Assembly (NCBI GenBank): GCA_964469005.1
Contig: CAYXXF010000016.1
Span: 1-64,000 of the forward strand
Origin: SHND01 sp964469005
GTDB taxonomy: Bacteria; Chloroflexota; Anaerolineae; UBA4142; SHND01
Length of the DNA stretch: 64,000 nt
Reading direction: 5' to 3'
Shown here: one piece after another, positions 26,604 through 35,661 of the stretch
How positions within the stretch are numbered: position 1 is the stretch's first letter
Layout of the letters: each line of letters begins with the position of its first letter
The notes under the pieces: model-generated
Told to the model about the DNA's origin: nothing
The model's input: only the letters and a program-made list of their open reading frames with translations
The model's database searches: none
Position numbers and translations under genes: made by a program

Positions 26604-26632
26604 GGATATAGTTCGTACTTGTAGAGATTCAT

Positions 26633-27526
26633 TTATGCGGGAACGGCTTGTAGCTCGTCCCATGGTTCGAACGCGTCGGATTCGAAAAACGAGCTTGTGC
26701 TTTCCAGACTGCGCGTTGCAATCACTTCCAGATATTCTGCTTCGATGCACGTTGTGCCATCCGTCGCGCGATTGTGTTTTGCCCACAACATTTCCAAATC
26801 GAAACGCAGCGCGGCTTGTCCTTCGGCGTCGAGCGCCGCGAACGCGCGATTGGTCGGTCCATAATAGCGGCGGAAAAATTCGACGACGTGCGATACATCA
26901 AAGGGATATGCAAACGACGGATACATTTTGCGCGTCAGCATCAAATCACCGATGCCTTGATTCAATCGTTCGCGCACAATTGCTTCATCACCCCACAAAA
27001 CGGGCGATGCCATCAAAGGCGACGGCGGCACGTGCTTGGCAATCGTCTTGAACATTTGCCCCACAAAACCGCGCGGCGTCCAATTCATCATGTAAATCGT
27101 TCCACCGGGACGACAGACGCGCGTCAGCTCTGCCGCCACACGTTCGGGACGCGGCGCAAACATCGCGCCAATGAGACTAATCACCATGTCGAACGACGCA
27201 TCGGGAAAATCCAAGTCTTCCGCGTCGCCTTCTTGAAAATCAACGCGCACGTGTTCCATGCTTGCGCGCTCGCGCGCTTGTTCAATCAAGTTTGTTGCAA
27301 TGTCAACGCCGGTTACGTCATACCCTTTGCGCGCGAGTGGAATTGCGATTTGTCCTGCGCCGCAGCCGACATCGAGGATGCGACTGCCGTGTGGTATCTC
27401 TAGCGCGTTGATGATTTCGATTGCGCCCGGTTCGAGATATTTGGCGAATACGCCATAGTTGCCAGCCATCCATGTGGCTTGGAGTTTTGCTTTCAGTGTT
27501 TTCATTTCGGGTGTCATCGTGTTCAT
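26633..27526 (-). CDS. Class I SAM-dependent methyltransferase
   Basis: 297 residues. SAM-binding motif I ILDVGCGAGQIAIPLARKGY at about 47-66, acidic motif II VTGVDIATNLIEQA, motif III-like FQEGDAEDLDFPDASFDMVI. This is the UbiE/Methyltransf_11 type, usually small-molecule methylation; the substrate cannot be told. The C-terminal 80 residues are helical (FFRRYYGPTNRAFAALDAEG). The start has AGGA upstream. It is downstream of the exported tail-fibre-like protein but separated by a hairpin. Confidence 0.85.
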   Translation of the reverse strand: MNTMTPEMKTLKAKLQATWMAGNYGVFAKYLEPGAIEIINALEIPHGSRILDVGCGAGQIAIPLARKGYDVTGVDIATNLIEQARERASMEHVRVDFQEGDAEDLDFPDASFDMVISLIGAMFAPRPERVAAELTRVCRPGGTIYMMNWTPRGFVGQMFKTIAKHVPPSPLMASPVLWGDEAIVRERLNQGIGDLMLTRKMYPSFAYPFDVSHVVEFFRRYYGPTNRAFAALDAEGQAALRFDLEMLWAKHNRATDGTTCIEAEYLEVIATRSLESTSSFFESDAFEPWDELQAVPA

Positions 27527-27554
27527 GATTTTTTCCTGTGGTTCTCATGTATGG

Positions 27555-27584
27555 GACTGCGCCGCGCGGCTGCGCGGCACAGTC
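27555..27584. terminator. GC-rich hairpin between methyltransferase and exported protein
   Basis: Stem GACTG-GCCGCGC with complement and one mismatch, 4-nt loop. There is no T tract, so termination is uncertain. Confidence 0.4.
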
Positions 27585-27589
27585 AGGTA

Positions 27590-29224
27590 TTATTTCGTGC
27601 GTAACGCCAAGTCCGCATCGAGCGTTTCCGTGATGGAGACGATTTTGCCGTCGGCTACGACCGCAACAAGGTTGCTCTTGTGCGGTTGTGGATAGTTCGG
27701 ACCGACGATGCGCGGGTCGAGCCACTCGGTCATCGTATAGGTCACCTTGTCGCCATTGGCTTGAAAATGTTCTGCCGCGAAGGAAAGGACATTCGAATAG
27801 GCGAGCGCGTTTCGGACGGCTTGTACGCCTTGCACCGTTTCTGAAAAACCGCCCGGAGTTTCTGTCTTGAGCAGGACAACATCATCGGCAAGAAACTGAA
27901 GTGCAGTTTCAATGTCTTTGTTCTGAAGCGCCGAGTAATATCCTTTGACCGTCGCGAGCGGGTCGGTCACTCGCATTGCCACAGGCGCAGTGCCTTCCAA
28001 CGCGGCGAGCCGCGTTTCAAATTTTGACAACATTTTTTTGAGCGCGTCGTTTTCTTGCTTTAATGCTTGTACTTGCGCCGCCGCGTTGTCACCGAAATTC
28101 GCAAACACTTGAATCGTGCCTTCCGCGCTTGCATCTTCCAGTGCATAGCCAATCACTTTGCACGCGTCCGTCGCTTTCATGCCGTAACCCGCTTTGGAAC
28201 TCGACGTGATGGCGTCGCCGCGTTGAATCGCGCCATTTTCCATTGTCACTTTGGCAGGAAAGTAACCATAAATCGCAAGCGGCAAATAATGTTCGTTCTT
28301 GTACACACCGTCCGCGCCCGATTCGGGTTTGACGATATAGCCGAGCAAATTTTCATCGCACGCTTTCGGAGATTTTTGTACGACGAACGGACCGTGCGCG
28401 TCGCCGTATGGATTTTTCACTTTGGGCGCAATGCTCACAAGGTCAGCCGTTTCAGGGAAACCTTTGCCCGCGTCAATCGAAGGCACGTACTCGGCGGCGG
28501 AGCTGCATGTGGAAAGCGTATAGGTGCCAAAATAGCAGAGATGATGTGTGGTGGATTCAGCCAGCGCGCCGACGGAAACAGTTCGGTCTGGATGAGCAAA
28601 GAGTGTGAAAAGGTTCGAGTCATTGGTAACGGAGAGAGTGCCTTTGACTTCGAGCGTGGTCGAGGGTTCCGTCTCACCGATGCCGACATTACCATTCGCG
28701 TCAATCGTCATGCGCGGCGTATTGATGCGCGCGCCGCCCACCAGCGCGGCAGGTCCGGTGTAATACGTCAGGTTCCCGCTATTTGTGTGAAACTGAAAAA
28801 CGCCCCCGTACCCCTCATACCCGGCTGCATAGTTGGGCGCACCCGTCTCGTTAAAGCTAAGCGTTGGGTACAAGTTTTCACCATCGCGCGCTGTGAAACC
28901 ATATACCCCACCGTTTTCGCCAAGCAGTGTCATTCCGTTGACTTGGAGCGTTTGGCTCGGATTGTTGGTGCCAATCCCGATGTTTCCATCCTTTTCAATT
29001 CGCATCCGCTCGACATTGTTGGTCTTGAAGACAAATGGCTTGTTGTTGGTCGTGCCGATAAAACTTTTGTTGTTGCCTTTGTTGCCGTTGGTGTTCCATG
29101 TTGTGACGGCATCCGTCCCTTCGGGACCCTGCGCGTGCGCGGGCGCAACACTACCGAAATTCGATACCAGTACCGCTGCAAACATGAGGGCGCTCAACAC
29201 GAGTCCCAAACGTTTTTTATTCAT
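27590..29224 (-). CDS. Exported tail-fibre-like protein with coiled coil and NTF2/SnoaL-like C terminus
   Basis: 544 residues. Signal peptide (1-30, ending PAHAQ), then repeats of N(V/I)GIG-x-x-x-PS-x-TL-x-V(N/K)G (two clear copies), the pattern found in tail-fibre-like and exported trimeric proteins, a beta region, a coiled coil (AAQVQALKQENDALKKML), and a C-terminal domain of about 125 residues (ATVKGYYSALQNKDIETALQ, FLADDVVLLK, VTYTMTEWLD) like NTF2/SnoaL proteins. The NTF2 part could bind a small ligand or only pack the trimer; unknown. The start at 29224 is set by AGGAGG 8 nt upstream and the signal peptide; a longer frame to 29437 is rejected. Its upstream neighbour is a 76-residue protein, probably in the same transcript. 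Confidence 0.75.
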   Translation of the reverse strand: MNKKRLGLVLSALMFAAVLVSNFGSVAPAHAQGPEGTDAVTTWNTNGNKGNNKSFIGTTNNKPFVFKTNNVERMRIEKDGNIGIGTNNPSQTLQVNGMTLLGENGGVYGFTARDGENLYPTLSFNETGAPNYAAGYEGYGGVFQFHTNSGNLTYYTGPAALVGGARINTPRMTIDANGNVGIGETEPSTTLEVKGTLSVTNDSNLFTLFAHPDRTVSVGALAESTTHHLCYFGTYTLSTCSSAAEYVPSIDAGKGFPETADLVSIAPKVKNPYGDAHGPFVVQKSPKACDENLLGYIVKPESGADGVYKNEHYLPLAIYGYFPAKVTMENGAIQRGDAITSSSKAGYGMKATDACKVIGYALEDASAEGTIQVFANFGDNAAAQVQALKQENDALKKMLSKFETRLAALEGTAPVAMRVTDPLATVKGYYSALQNKDIETALQFLADDVVLLKTETPGGFSETVQGVQAVRNALAYSNVLSFAAEHFQANGDKVTYTMTEWLDPRIVGPNYPQPHKSNLVAVVADGKIVSITETLDADLALRTK

Positions 29225-29270
29225 TTTGTCCTCCTTGTGGACATGAGTTGATTGCGCCTTGTGTGCGCGC

Positions 29271-29501
29271 TCACTCGGAATCAGAATTTTTTTGTGACAA
29301 GAGAAAATCGTTTTCGCGCGCCGCCTGCAATTGCGTTTGCACAAATTCGAGCAGCAGGGTCCATTCGCGAAAGTAGCGTATTTCCCGACTCGCAATGTGT
29401 TGAATCTGTCCCCGCCATTCCGTTTCGCCGTCGGCAACCTCCACGCGCCAGACTTTTAAAACAAAAAGATGGTAATTTGTGGGTTGCTGCGAGTTGTTCA
29501 T
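29271..29501 (-). CDS. Small conserved-looking protein of unknown function
   Basis: 76 residues: YHLFVLKVWRVEVADGETEW, RGQIQHIASREIRYFREWTL, then LLEFVQTQL. The order of a W-R/G-x-I-x-H-x-S/P-x-R/E-YF pattern resembles small Chloroflexota proteins of unknown role that I recall only by pattern. No signal peptide, no Cys. It ends 46 nt before the exported tail-fibre-like gene on the same strand, so the two may be co-transcribed. No strong Shine-Dalgarno is seen. Confidence 0.6.
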   Translation of the reverse strand: MNNSQQPTNYHLFVLKVWRVEVADGETEWRGQIQHIASREIRYFREWTLLLEFVQTQLQAARENDFLLSQKNSDSE

Positions 29502-29628
29502 CGAATTTTCGAAAGGTCTTGGCGTGCGTGCGTCAAAACGTTTTCCTCTGTCTGATGCAATCAGAATACCAGAATGAGCGTTATCAAACCGTCACACCAA
29601 GCGTTTCATGGCGCGTTGTACGAAAAAA

Positions 29629-29679
29629 AAACGTGACAGGTTTATGCGTTGACTACAACGCGAGAAACCTGTCACGTTT
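29629..29679. repeat. ACGTGACA inverted repeat, copy 2
   Basis: Arms AAACGTGACAGGTTT and perfect complement enclose an inner palindrome GCGTTG / CAACGC. It lies 20 nt after the AfsR-like stop, with an A tract on the left giving a T tail on the minus strand, so it may also terminate that gene. Confidence 0.78.
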
Positions 29680-29698
29680 GGGTTGATACGGATTGTTA

Positions 29699-32572
29699 TT
29701 AGTTTGTCTTTTCGATTGCCAAATCCATCGCTTGCTCCATCGTCATGGCACGTCCCTCTGCCCACGCACTTGAAAAAGTTTCGTTCAAGTGGGCGCGCAC
29801 ACTTGCGAGGACGCGTTCATAATCGGGACGGTCAATTTGCGGAATGGGCAGGTCAATGGACGCGCGCAACGCCTCCGACGCGCCCAAAAGAATTGCCGCT
29901 TTGTTCGAATCTCCCGACGCGTCGAGCGCCGCCGCCAGACCTTCCAAACATTCCGGCACAAAACGAATCTCGCCACCGGTGCGATACATTTCCAAACTCT
30001 CTCGATGCAATTCAATCGCGCGCGTGAAATTACCCTGCCGCGTCGCGACCAGACCCAAATTGTTTAACGCGAGCGCAATGTGCTGAACGTGTTGCGCTCG
30101 AATTGCCGCCGCGTGCGCCGCTTTACCGAGTGCTTGGGCTTTGGCATAATCGCCCCGATAGCGCTCCATTTCCCCCCACGTCATCCAAATAAAAGTGAGC
30201 AGCAAGTGGTCTTGGAGTCCGCGCGCCAACTCTAAACTTTCTTCCAGATACTCTTGCGCTTTTTCATATTTGGTTTGATGGATGAGCGCGCCCGCGATAT
30301 TGTCCAACGCCAGCGCCGCGCCTGACAAATCGCCCAGCTCGCGGCTGATGGCGAGCGCTTGTTCATGCCATTGAATACATTGTTCGTATTCGCCGCGCAG
30401 CCATGCCAGCGAACCAAGCCCCGCATACGCGTTGGCGCGCGCGATGGTCGCTGTGGGTTCGCCTTGCGCCAACGCATTTGTCAAGAATCGTTGCCCCTCG
30501 ACAATATGCCCACGCGCGTACCAAAACCGCCACAGCGCGCCCGCGAGCCGTAACTGCATTTCGATCTGTTCTTGCGTTTGCGCGTGCCAACTCAACGCCG
30601 CGCGCACATTGTCATGCTCCGCTTCCAAACGCTTGTGCCACGCGCCTTGTTCCGCACCCGTAAATTCGGGTTCGGCACATTCTGCCAATTCCATAAAATA
30701 CGCGAGATGTCGCACCGCGATTTTGTCAGTCTCGTTCGCGGCAGCAAGTTTTTCGCGCGCGTATTCACGCAGCGGTTCCAACATCCGATAACGCATCTCG
30801 CCGTCGGACTCGTTCACCATCACGAGCGATTTGTCAATGAGATTGGAAAGCAAATCGAGAATGGAAGAGGGATGGAGTGATAGAGTGATAGAGTGATAGA
30901 GTGCTTCTTGTTCTCTATCTCTCATTCTCTCCATCTCTCCATCACCGCATATTTTTTCCGCTGCCTCTAATGTAAAACCTCCCGCAAACACCGCGAGGCG
31001 TCGAAACAACACGCGCTCTTGTTCCGACAACAACGCATCGCTCCAATCCAAAACCGCGCGCATCGTTTGGTGGCGCGGGGGCAAATTGGAACTGCCGCGC
31101 GTCAACACGGCGAGCGCGTCGTCGAGGCGCGCGGCGATTTGTTGTGGCGACAACGTTCGCACGCGCGCCGCTGCCAATTCAATCGCTAACGGAATGCCGT
31201 CGAGCCGTCGGCAGATTTGCGCGATGGCTTGCAAATTATTTTGATTCAAAGAAAACGTCGGCAGAATAAAACTCGCGCGCGCGATAAACAACTGTGCCGC
31301 GTCCGAGTGCGCGACCTTTTCAAACGTCGGATGTTCCGCGTCAGGCAGTGAAAGCGGCGGCACCACAATCAATGCTTCGCCCAAAACATTTAACGGTTCG
31401 CGGCTCGTCGCCAAAATCCGAACGCGCGGCGCGGATTGCAAAATCGTTTGTGCAAAGGTCGCACACGCGTTGTGCAAATGTTCGCAATTGTCCAATACGA
31501 GCAGAAAGGTTTTGTCGCGCGCATACTCGAACAACAATTCGCCGGTGTTCGTGTCAGCTTGTTCGCGCAGCCCAAGCACTGCTGCACAGGTGGAAGCAAT
31601 GTTTGTTGTCTCGGTAATTGGCGCCAAATCTATAAACCACGCGCCGTCGGGGAAATCCGTTGCGATTTCATGCGCGGCTTGAATTGCCAAACGCGTTTTG
31701 CCGCCGCCGCCAACGCCCGTCAATGTCACCAAACGCGCGCGTTCGAGCTGCGCGCAAATTTCGGCGAGTTCGCGCGTGCGTCCGATAAAACTTGTGAGTG
31801 GCACAGGCAGATTCGATTTGTGCTGAACACGCGGGGTAATGGCGCGCTCGACGATTTTTTCTTGATGGCGCAAACGCTCAAACAATTCGCGCGTCGTCGC
31901 GCTCGGCTCGGTATCGAGTTCGCGCTGCAATACGGCGACGCACGTTTGATACACGCGTACCACATTCGCACGGTCGCCGATTTCGGCGTACAAGCTCATC
32001 AATTTGCGATACGCGTCTTCGCTCAACGGGTCGGCTTGCAGCAAACGGCGCGCGTAACCGATGGCGGTTTGAAATTCGCGCGCGGCTTCGGACAAAACAA
32101 TCAACTGTGCCAAACAATCAATAAATTTTTCGCGCAAACGTTCGCGTTCGGGCAATAACCATTCGTCGTAACACGCGGGCAATAAATCGCCGCGATAGAT
32201 AGTTACCGCGTTTTCCAGCGCGCGCGATGAATCGGATCGCGCCGCCGCGTTTTGAAATTCATCCACATCGAGCGTGAACGACGCATCGGAATTCCATTGC
32301 AGCGTCTGTGTATCGGCGATGACATAGCTGTCAGTGTCGGGCAAAATTTTTTTCAGGCGATGCACGAGGTTGCGTAAATTGCCGTGCGCTTGTTTTTCGG
32401 AAGAATCTTGCCAGAGGAGAAACGCGAGGTGCGTGCGCGATTGGGGCGCGTCGCGATGAAGAACGAGATACGCGAGCAGCGATTGGAGACGCGGCGCATC
32501 AAATCCGTCAAGCGGCACATCTTGATAACGGATTTGAAAACTGCCCAAGAGTTCAATGCGCAAGGTGGACAT
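29699..32572 (-). CDS. AfsR/SARP-type regulator (BTAD, NB-ARC-like ATPase, TPR)
   Basis: 957 residues. An N-terminal winged-helix plus BTAD region (about 1-250; LGSFQIRYQDVPLDGF, YRGDLLPACYDEWLLPER, LLQADPLSEDAYRKLMSLYA) is followed by a STAND-type ATPase with Walker A TLTGVGGGGKTRLAI and Walker B FLLVLDNCEH, a winged helix-like ARC2 (LPPRHQTMRAVLDWSDALLS), and TPR-like repeats to the end. Large regulators of this class couple ligand or protein binding to transcription. A simple-sequence insertion in the ARC2 area adds about 25 residues. The start at 32572 lies 12 nt after TATAAT. It is divergent from the signalling operon and could regulate it; inference. Confidence 0.85.
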   Translation of the reverse strand: MSTLRIELLGSFQIRYQDVPLDGFDAPRLQSLLAYLVLHRDAPQSRTHLAFLLWQDSSEKQAHGNLRNLVHRLKKILPDTDSYVIADTQTLQWNSDASFTLDVDEFQNAAARSDSSRALENAVTIYRGDLLPACYDEWLLPERERLREKFIDCLAQLIVLSEAAREFQTAIGYARRLLQADPLSEDAYRKLMSLYAEIGDRANVVRVYQTCVAVLQRELDTEPSATTRELFERLRHQEKIVERAITPRVQHKSNLPVPLTSFIGRTRELAEICAQLERARLVTLTGVGGGGKTRLAIQAAHEIATDFPDGAWFIDLAPITETTNIASTCAAVLGLREQADTNTGELLFEYARDKTFLLVLDNCEHLHNACATFAQTILQSAPRVRILATSREPLNVLGEALIVVPPLSLPDAEHPTFEKVAHSDAAQLFIARASFILPTFSLNQNNLQAIAQICRRLDGIPLAIELAAARVRTLSPQQIAARLDDALAVLTRGSSNLPPRHQTMRAVLDWSDALLSEQERVLFRRLAVFAGGFTLEAAEKICGDGEMERMRDREQEALYHSITLSLHPSSILDLLSNLIDKSLVMVNESDGEMRYRMLEPLREYAREKLAAANETDKIAVRHLAYFMELAECAEPEFTGAEQGAWHKRLEAEHDNVRAALSWHAQTQEQIEMQLRLAGALWRFWYARGHIVEGQRFLTNALAQGEPTATIARANAYAGLGSLAWLRGEYEQCIQWHEQALAISRELGDLSGAALALDNIAGALIHQTKYEKAQEYLEESLELARGLQDHLLLTFIWMTWGEMERYRGDYAKAQALGKAAHAAAIRAQHVQHIALALNNLGLVATRQGNFTRAIELHRESLEMYRTGGEIRFVPECLEGLAAALDASGDSNKAAILLGASEALRASIDLPIPQIDRPDYERVLASVRAHLNETFSSAWAEGRAMTMEQAMDLAIEKTN
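30868..30950. repeat. Simple-sequence insertion inside the AfsR-like gene
   Basis: Three to four 8-bp TAGAGTGA units followed by CTCTATCTCTC-type sequence of opposite polarity. It keeps the frame, coding MERMRDREQEALYHSITLSL, between GDGE and SSILDLLSNLIDKSLV, where related regulators have a short loop. Confidence 0.6.
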
Positions 32573-32584
32573 GCAACTGCTTGC

Positions 32585-32590
32585 ATTATA
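32585..32590 (-). promoter_or_regulatory. -10 element of the AfsR-like regulator
   Basis: TATAAT on the minus strand, 12 nt before the ATG at 32572. The leader would be about five bases. No convincing -35. Confidence 0.5.
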
Positions 32591-32700
32591 CGCGCAAATG
32601 CCTTTGTCCGAGCGTTGCATTGGATTGGATACCAAAAGTCTTGTACGTTTTTCTGCAATCATTCAGCGAAACTGACACTTTTTTCCCACCGCGCACTATC

Positions 32701-32729
32701 TTGTTATTGCCAACTCTTTTTGTTATGAT
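32701..32729 (+). promoter_or_regulatory. Sigma70-like promoter of the signalling operon
   Basis: TTGTTA (32701-32706), a 17-bp spacer, TGt-TATGAT (-10 at 32724-32729, extended). It is the only good match upstream of the ATPase gene, giving a leader of about 40 nt with a GGAG near 32765. Confidence 0.65.
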
Positions 32730-32777
32730 TCAAGTATCAAACGTCCGTAACGTTTGCAATGAACCGGAGATGATACT

Positions 32778-33524
32778 GTGGCAAAAATTATTTCGATCCA
32801 TTCCTTTCGCGGCGGCACGGGCAAATCCAACACCACCGCGAATCTCGCTGCCGTGCTTGCCGCGCAAGGACAACGCGTCGGCGTGATTGATACCGATATT
32901 CAATCGCCGGGCATTCACATTTTGTTTGGCTTGCACGGCGACGAGCTGACCACATCGCTCAACGATTATTTGTGGCACGGCAAAGAAATTCAAGACGTCG
33001 CGCAAGATGTAACCCCGCGCAACGTTTCGGGAAAAATTTTCCTTATTCCTTCCAGCACCAAGCCCGGCGAAATTACACGCGTTCTGCGCGAAGGATATGA
33101 CGCGCAGCGACTCACGCGCGGTTTTCGTTCTCTCATCACCGAACTCAAACTCGATACGCTCATCATTGACACGCATCCGGGATTGAACGAAGAAACGTTG
33201 CTCTCGCTCGTCATTTCGCATGTGTTGATTATCGTCATGCGTCCGGACCAACAAGATTACGAAGGCACAGGCATTACCGTGCAGGTCGCCAAAGAATTGC
33301 AGGTGCCGCACTTGATGCTCGTGGTCAACAAAACGCCGCCGCTGTTGGACGCGCACGCGGTCAAGGAACGCGTCGAACAAGCGTATGGTGCGCCCGTCGC
33401 GGCGGTGCTGCCTCATTCGGACGAAATGATGAATCTCGCCAGTAGCGGCATTTTTGTGGTGAACTATCCCGACCATCCTCTCACCGCGCTCTATAAACAA
33501 ATTGCCGCGCAGCTGCAAGCATAG
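32778..33524 (+). CDS. MinD/ParA-like ATPase
   Basis: 248 residues of the deviant-Walker P-loop family. Residues 11-17 read RGGTGKS: the catalytic P-loop Lys is present but the signature first Lys of KGGxGKS is Arg. Switch regions are IDTDIQSPGIHILFG and LIIDTHPGLNEETL. No membrane-targeting amphipathic helix is clear at the C terminus, so it may act as a cytosolic switch, not a Min-type divider. GTG start preceded by GGAG. First gene of a long operon whose next member is an HD-domain protein; the pairing suggests localisation or gating of signalling proteins, which is inference. Confidence 0.85.
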   Translation: MAKIISIHSFRGGTGKSNTTANLAAVLAAQGQRVGVIDTDIQSPGIHILFGLHGDELTTSLNDYLWHGKEIQDVAQDVTPRNVSGKIFLIPSSTKPGEITRVLREGYDAQRLTRGFRSLITELKLDTLIIDTHPGLNEETLLSLVISHVLIIVMRPDQQDYEGTGITVQVAKELQVPHLMLVVNKTPPLLDAHAVKERVEQAYGAPVAAVLPHSDEMMNLASSGIFVVNYPDHPLTALYKQIAAQLQA

Positions 33525-33588
33525 ACGCAATGCCCCACGCGCCCACGCGCAATCGTCTTGTTCCCCTGTCATCCATGAGCCAAGTTAC

Positions 33589-35613
33589 GTGAGTACTCAA
33601 ACCACTTTTAGCGTTCTCGAATTACTCGACCTCAATCCCACCGAACGCGCGTTGTTCTTGGAAATCGCGCGGAATGGTCCGCTTTCACTGGACGCGCTCG
33701 CGCAATCCACCGCGTGCGCGCCAGATGAAATCAATCCCGCGCTCGAAACACTCATTGCGAAAAAACGCGTCCGGCGTTTGCCTGACGCGCAGTACGATGT
33801 CGTCATGGGCAAAACGAAAACGCACACGACACTGCCCGTGCAATTGTGGCCCGCGCTGCTCGCGCCGCAACGTTTGTATTCCGAACAAGAGATTGCGATA
33901 TTAAAAGTCGCGATTCCGATGCTGCAATTTGTGCGCGCGACCTTGAGCTCGTTTGCCGACCATGGACCGCATCACGCCTTGCGCGTAAAAACATTCGCAA
34001 CGCAGCTTGGTTATGTGATGGGCTTGACGGACACAGAACGACGGTTGCTGCGCGTCGCCGCGTTGTTTCACGATATTGGCAATGTGATTGAACGCGAACG
34101 CCATCATCAAATCAGTCAAGAAACGGTGGAACGCTTGAGCGCGGACGGGGAATTGCCGTTGAGTACGGAAGAAGTACACGTCGTCGGTTTGTTGTGCCGC
34201 TGGCATCGCAAAGAGTACGAACACGAACGCGTGGACGCGGTGCGCGGTGAAAATGTACGCACGGGTTTAGCGGCTTCGATTTTGCGCGTGTCCGATGCAA
34301 TGGACATTGACAGCCGCCGTTCCGATTATGACCGCGAGTTTCGTTTTGCGATGGAATTTTTCTTTCCCGAAAAACGTCCGTACTTTACTTCGCTCGAAGA
34401 AACGTACGGCGTGCGCGTTGTGTGTACACCTCAAGTACACATTCAAGTTTTTACGCACGGCGTCGTGCATGACAATATGCAAATCGAACAACTCTATGGT
34501 GACTTGAGCAAAACGCCGCTCGCGTGGAACGTACAAGAATTGCCGATTCCGCCAAGTGAAACAAAAAAATTCGCAAGTGGACGCGCGCTGGTGGTGTTTC
34601 CATTCGACGCGCACTCGCTCATCATGGCAGCGTTGAGTCGCGCGCAATTGGAACGCGCGGGTTATGCTGTCGAACTTTTTTGTTATCCCGACACACCCGA
34701 CGGTTCGAGTTGGTTGTGGCGCACGGGTTTGAATGAAATGGATGCGGCGGACATTGCGGAATTGATTGTAATTGGAGACCGTCCCGATTCCAACGCGACG
34801 CTGCATCTTTTCAACACGGTCGAACGTTGGCAGCACGCGGGCGCGCACATTCATCTCTTGAATCGGCACGAAGCGAATTGGGCGCGCATTCCCGAATTGC
34901 GCGCACGCGGCGTCAATGTCACACTCGGCACGGATTGGGCGTACTTTTGGGGCGACCAATTTTCGCCCACCGATTTTGAATGGGCGACGCTCGCCGCGCT
35001 CACGACGCGCGACCCGACGATGGCGAGCTCAAACATTTCGCCCGAAATCGAACGCGTGATGCAAGGGGTGTTGAACGCGGTATTCGAAAGCGAAGCGCAA
35101 GCAGAACAACGCGGCGTGCAAGATACGAACGCATGGCGCGCGTTGGCAGAGCCATTGCTCGAACGCATTGCGAAAAATGACCGCGCGTATTTTTCCGCGC
35201 GCGCGCAAAATTTTGTTGAACGCTATGCGACGCCCACCTGCGCGGGACGCGTACAAGGTCAAGTGCTGGTGTTTGACCAAGCACCGAGCGCGTCGCCGCA
35301 AGCATTTTATTGGGCGATGGAAGCGGCGATGGAACAAAACGGCTTTGTGTTTGAACGCGGTTTGCGTTTGCGCGTGCCGTATGCGATTGCGACGCGCGCC
35401 GTCGGCGAACAAATCGAACTCGTCGCGATGAATCATTGGCGCGCGGAACATGTGCCGCCGATTCGTTTGCTCTATCCCGACATTGGTCCGCGTCCGCAAG
35501 GAACCGAAAGTACTGTGACCGCGCGCCTGACGCGTTCACAAGCAGAAATGGTGGTTGCGAAATTGATAGAGGAGTGTAATTTTGGAAGTTGGAAGTCAGA
35601 AGTTGGAAGTTAG
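33589..35613 (+). CDS. HD-domain protein with uncharacterised C-terminal domain
   Basis: 674 residues from a GTG start (a frame opening at 33502 overlaps the ATPase and lacks support). N-terminal winged-helix-like segment (about 1-75; LEIARNGPLSLDALAQS), an HD metal-dependent phosphohydrolase (about 100-290; DHGPHHALRVKTFA with His125/128/129, FHDIGN with His161-Asp162, LCRWHRKEYEHERVD), then a 300-residue C-terminal part (ALVVFPFDAHSL, ELIVIGDRPDSN, GVNVTLGTDWAYFWGDQF, YATPTCAGRVQGQVLVFDQA) that I cannot assign. The HD layout fits nucleotide or phosphodiester hydrolysis, possibly second-messenger turnover. The last ten residues (GSWKSEVGS) are coded by an inserted 7-bp repeat array, so the native end is altered. 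Confidence 0.78.
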   Translation: MSTQTTFSVLELLDLNPTERALFLEIARNGPLSLDALAQSTACAPDEINPALETLIAKKRVRRLPDAQYDVVMGKTKTHTTLPVQLWPALLAPQRLYSEQEIAILKVAIPMLQFVRATLSSFADHGPHHALRVKTFATQLGYVMGLTDTERRLLRVAALFHDIGNVIERERHHQISQETVERLSADGELPLSTEEVHVVGLLCRWHRKEYEHERVDAVRGENVRTGLAASILRVSDAMDIDSRRSDYDREFRFAMEFFFPEKRPYFTSLEETYGVRVVCTPQVHIQVFTHGVVHDNMQIEQLYGDLSKTPLAWNVQELPIPPSETKKFASGRALVVFPFDAHSLIMAALSRAQLERAGYAVELFCYPDTPDGSSWLWRTGLNEMDAADIAELIVIGDRPDSNATLHLFNTVERWQHAGAHIHLLNRHEANWARIPELRARGVNVTLGTDWAYFWGDQFSPTDFEWATLAALTTRDPTMASSNISPEIERVMQGVLNAVFESEAQAEQRGVQDTNAWRALAEPLLERIAKNDRAYFSARAQNFVERYATPTCAGRVQGQVLVFDQAPSASPQAFYWAMEAAMEQNGFVFERGLRLRVPYAIATRAVGEQIELVAMNHWRAEHVPPIRLLYPDIGPRPQGTESTVTARLTRSQAEMVVAKLIEECNFGSWKSEVGS

Positions 35614-35630
35614 AAGTTGGAAGTTAGAGT
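35582..35630. repeat. Left 7-bp tandem array beside the four-helix-bundle gene
   Basis: Seven heptamers based on TTGGAAG (variants TCAGAAG, TTAGAAG, TTAGAGT). It includes the HD gene stop codon. The complement of the unit, CTTCCAA, resembles the units of the right array. Confidence 0.75.
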
Positions 35631-35661
35631 ACGTAAATTTGATGTAGGTAGAGGAGAGTAC

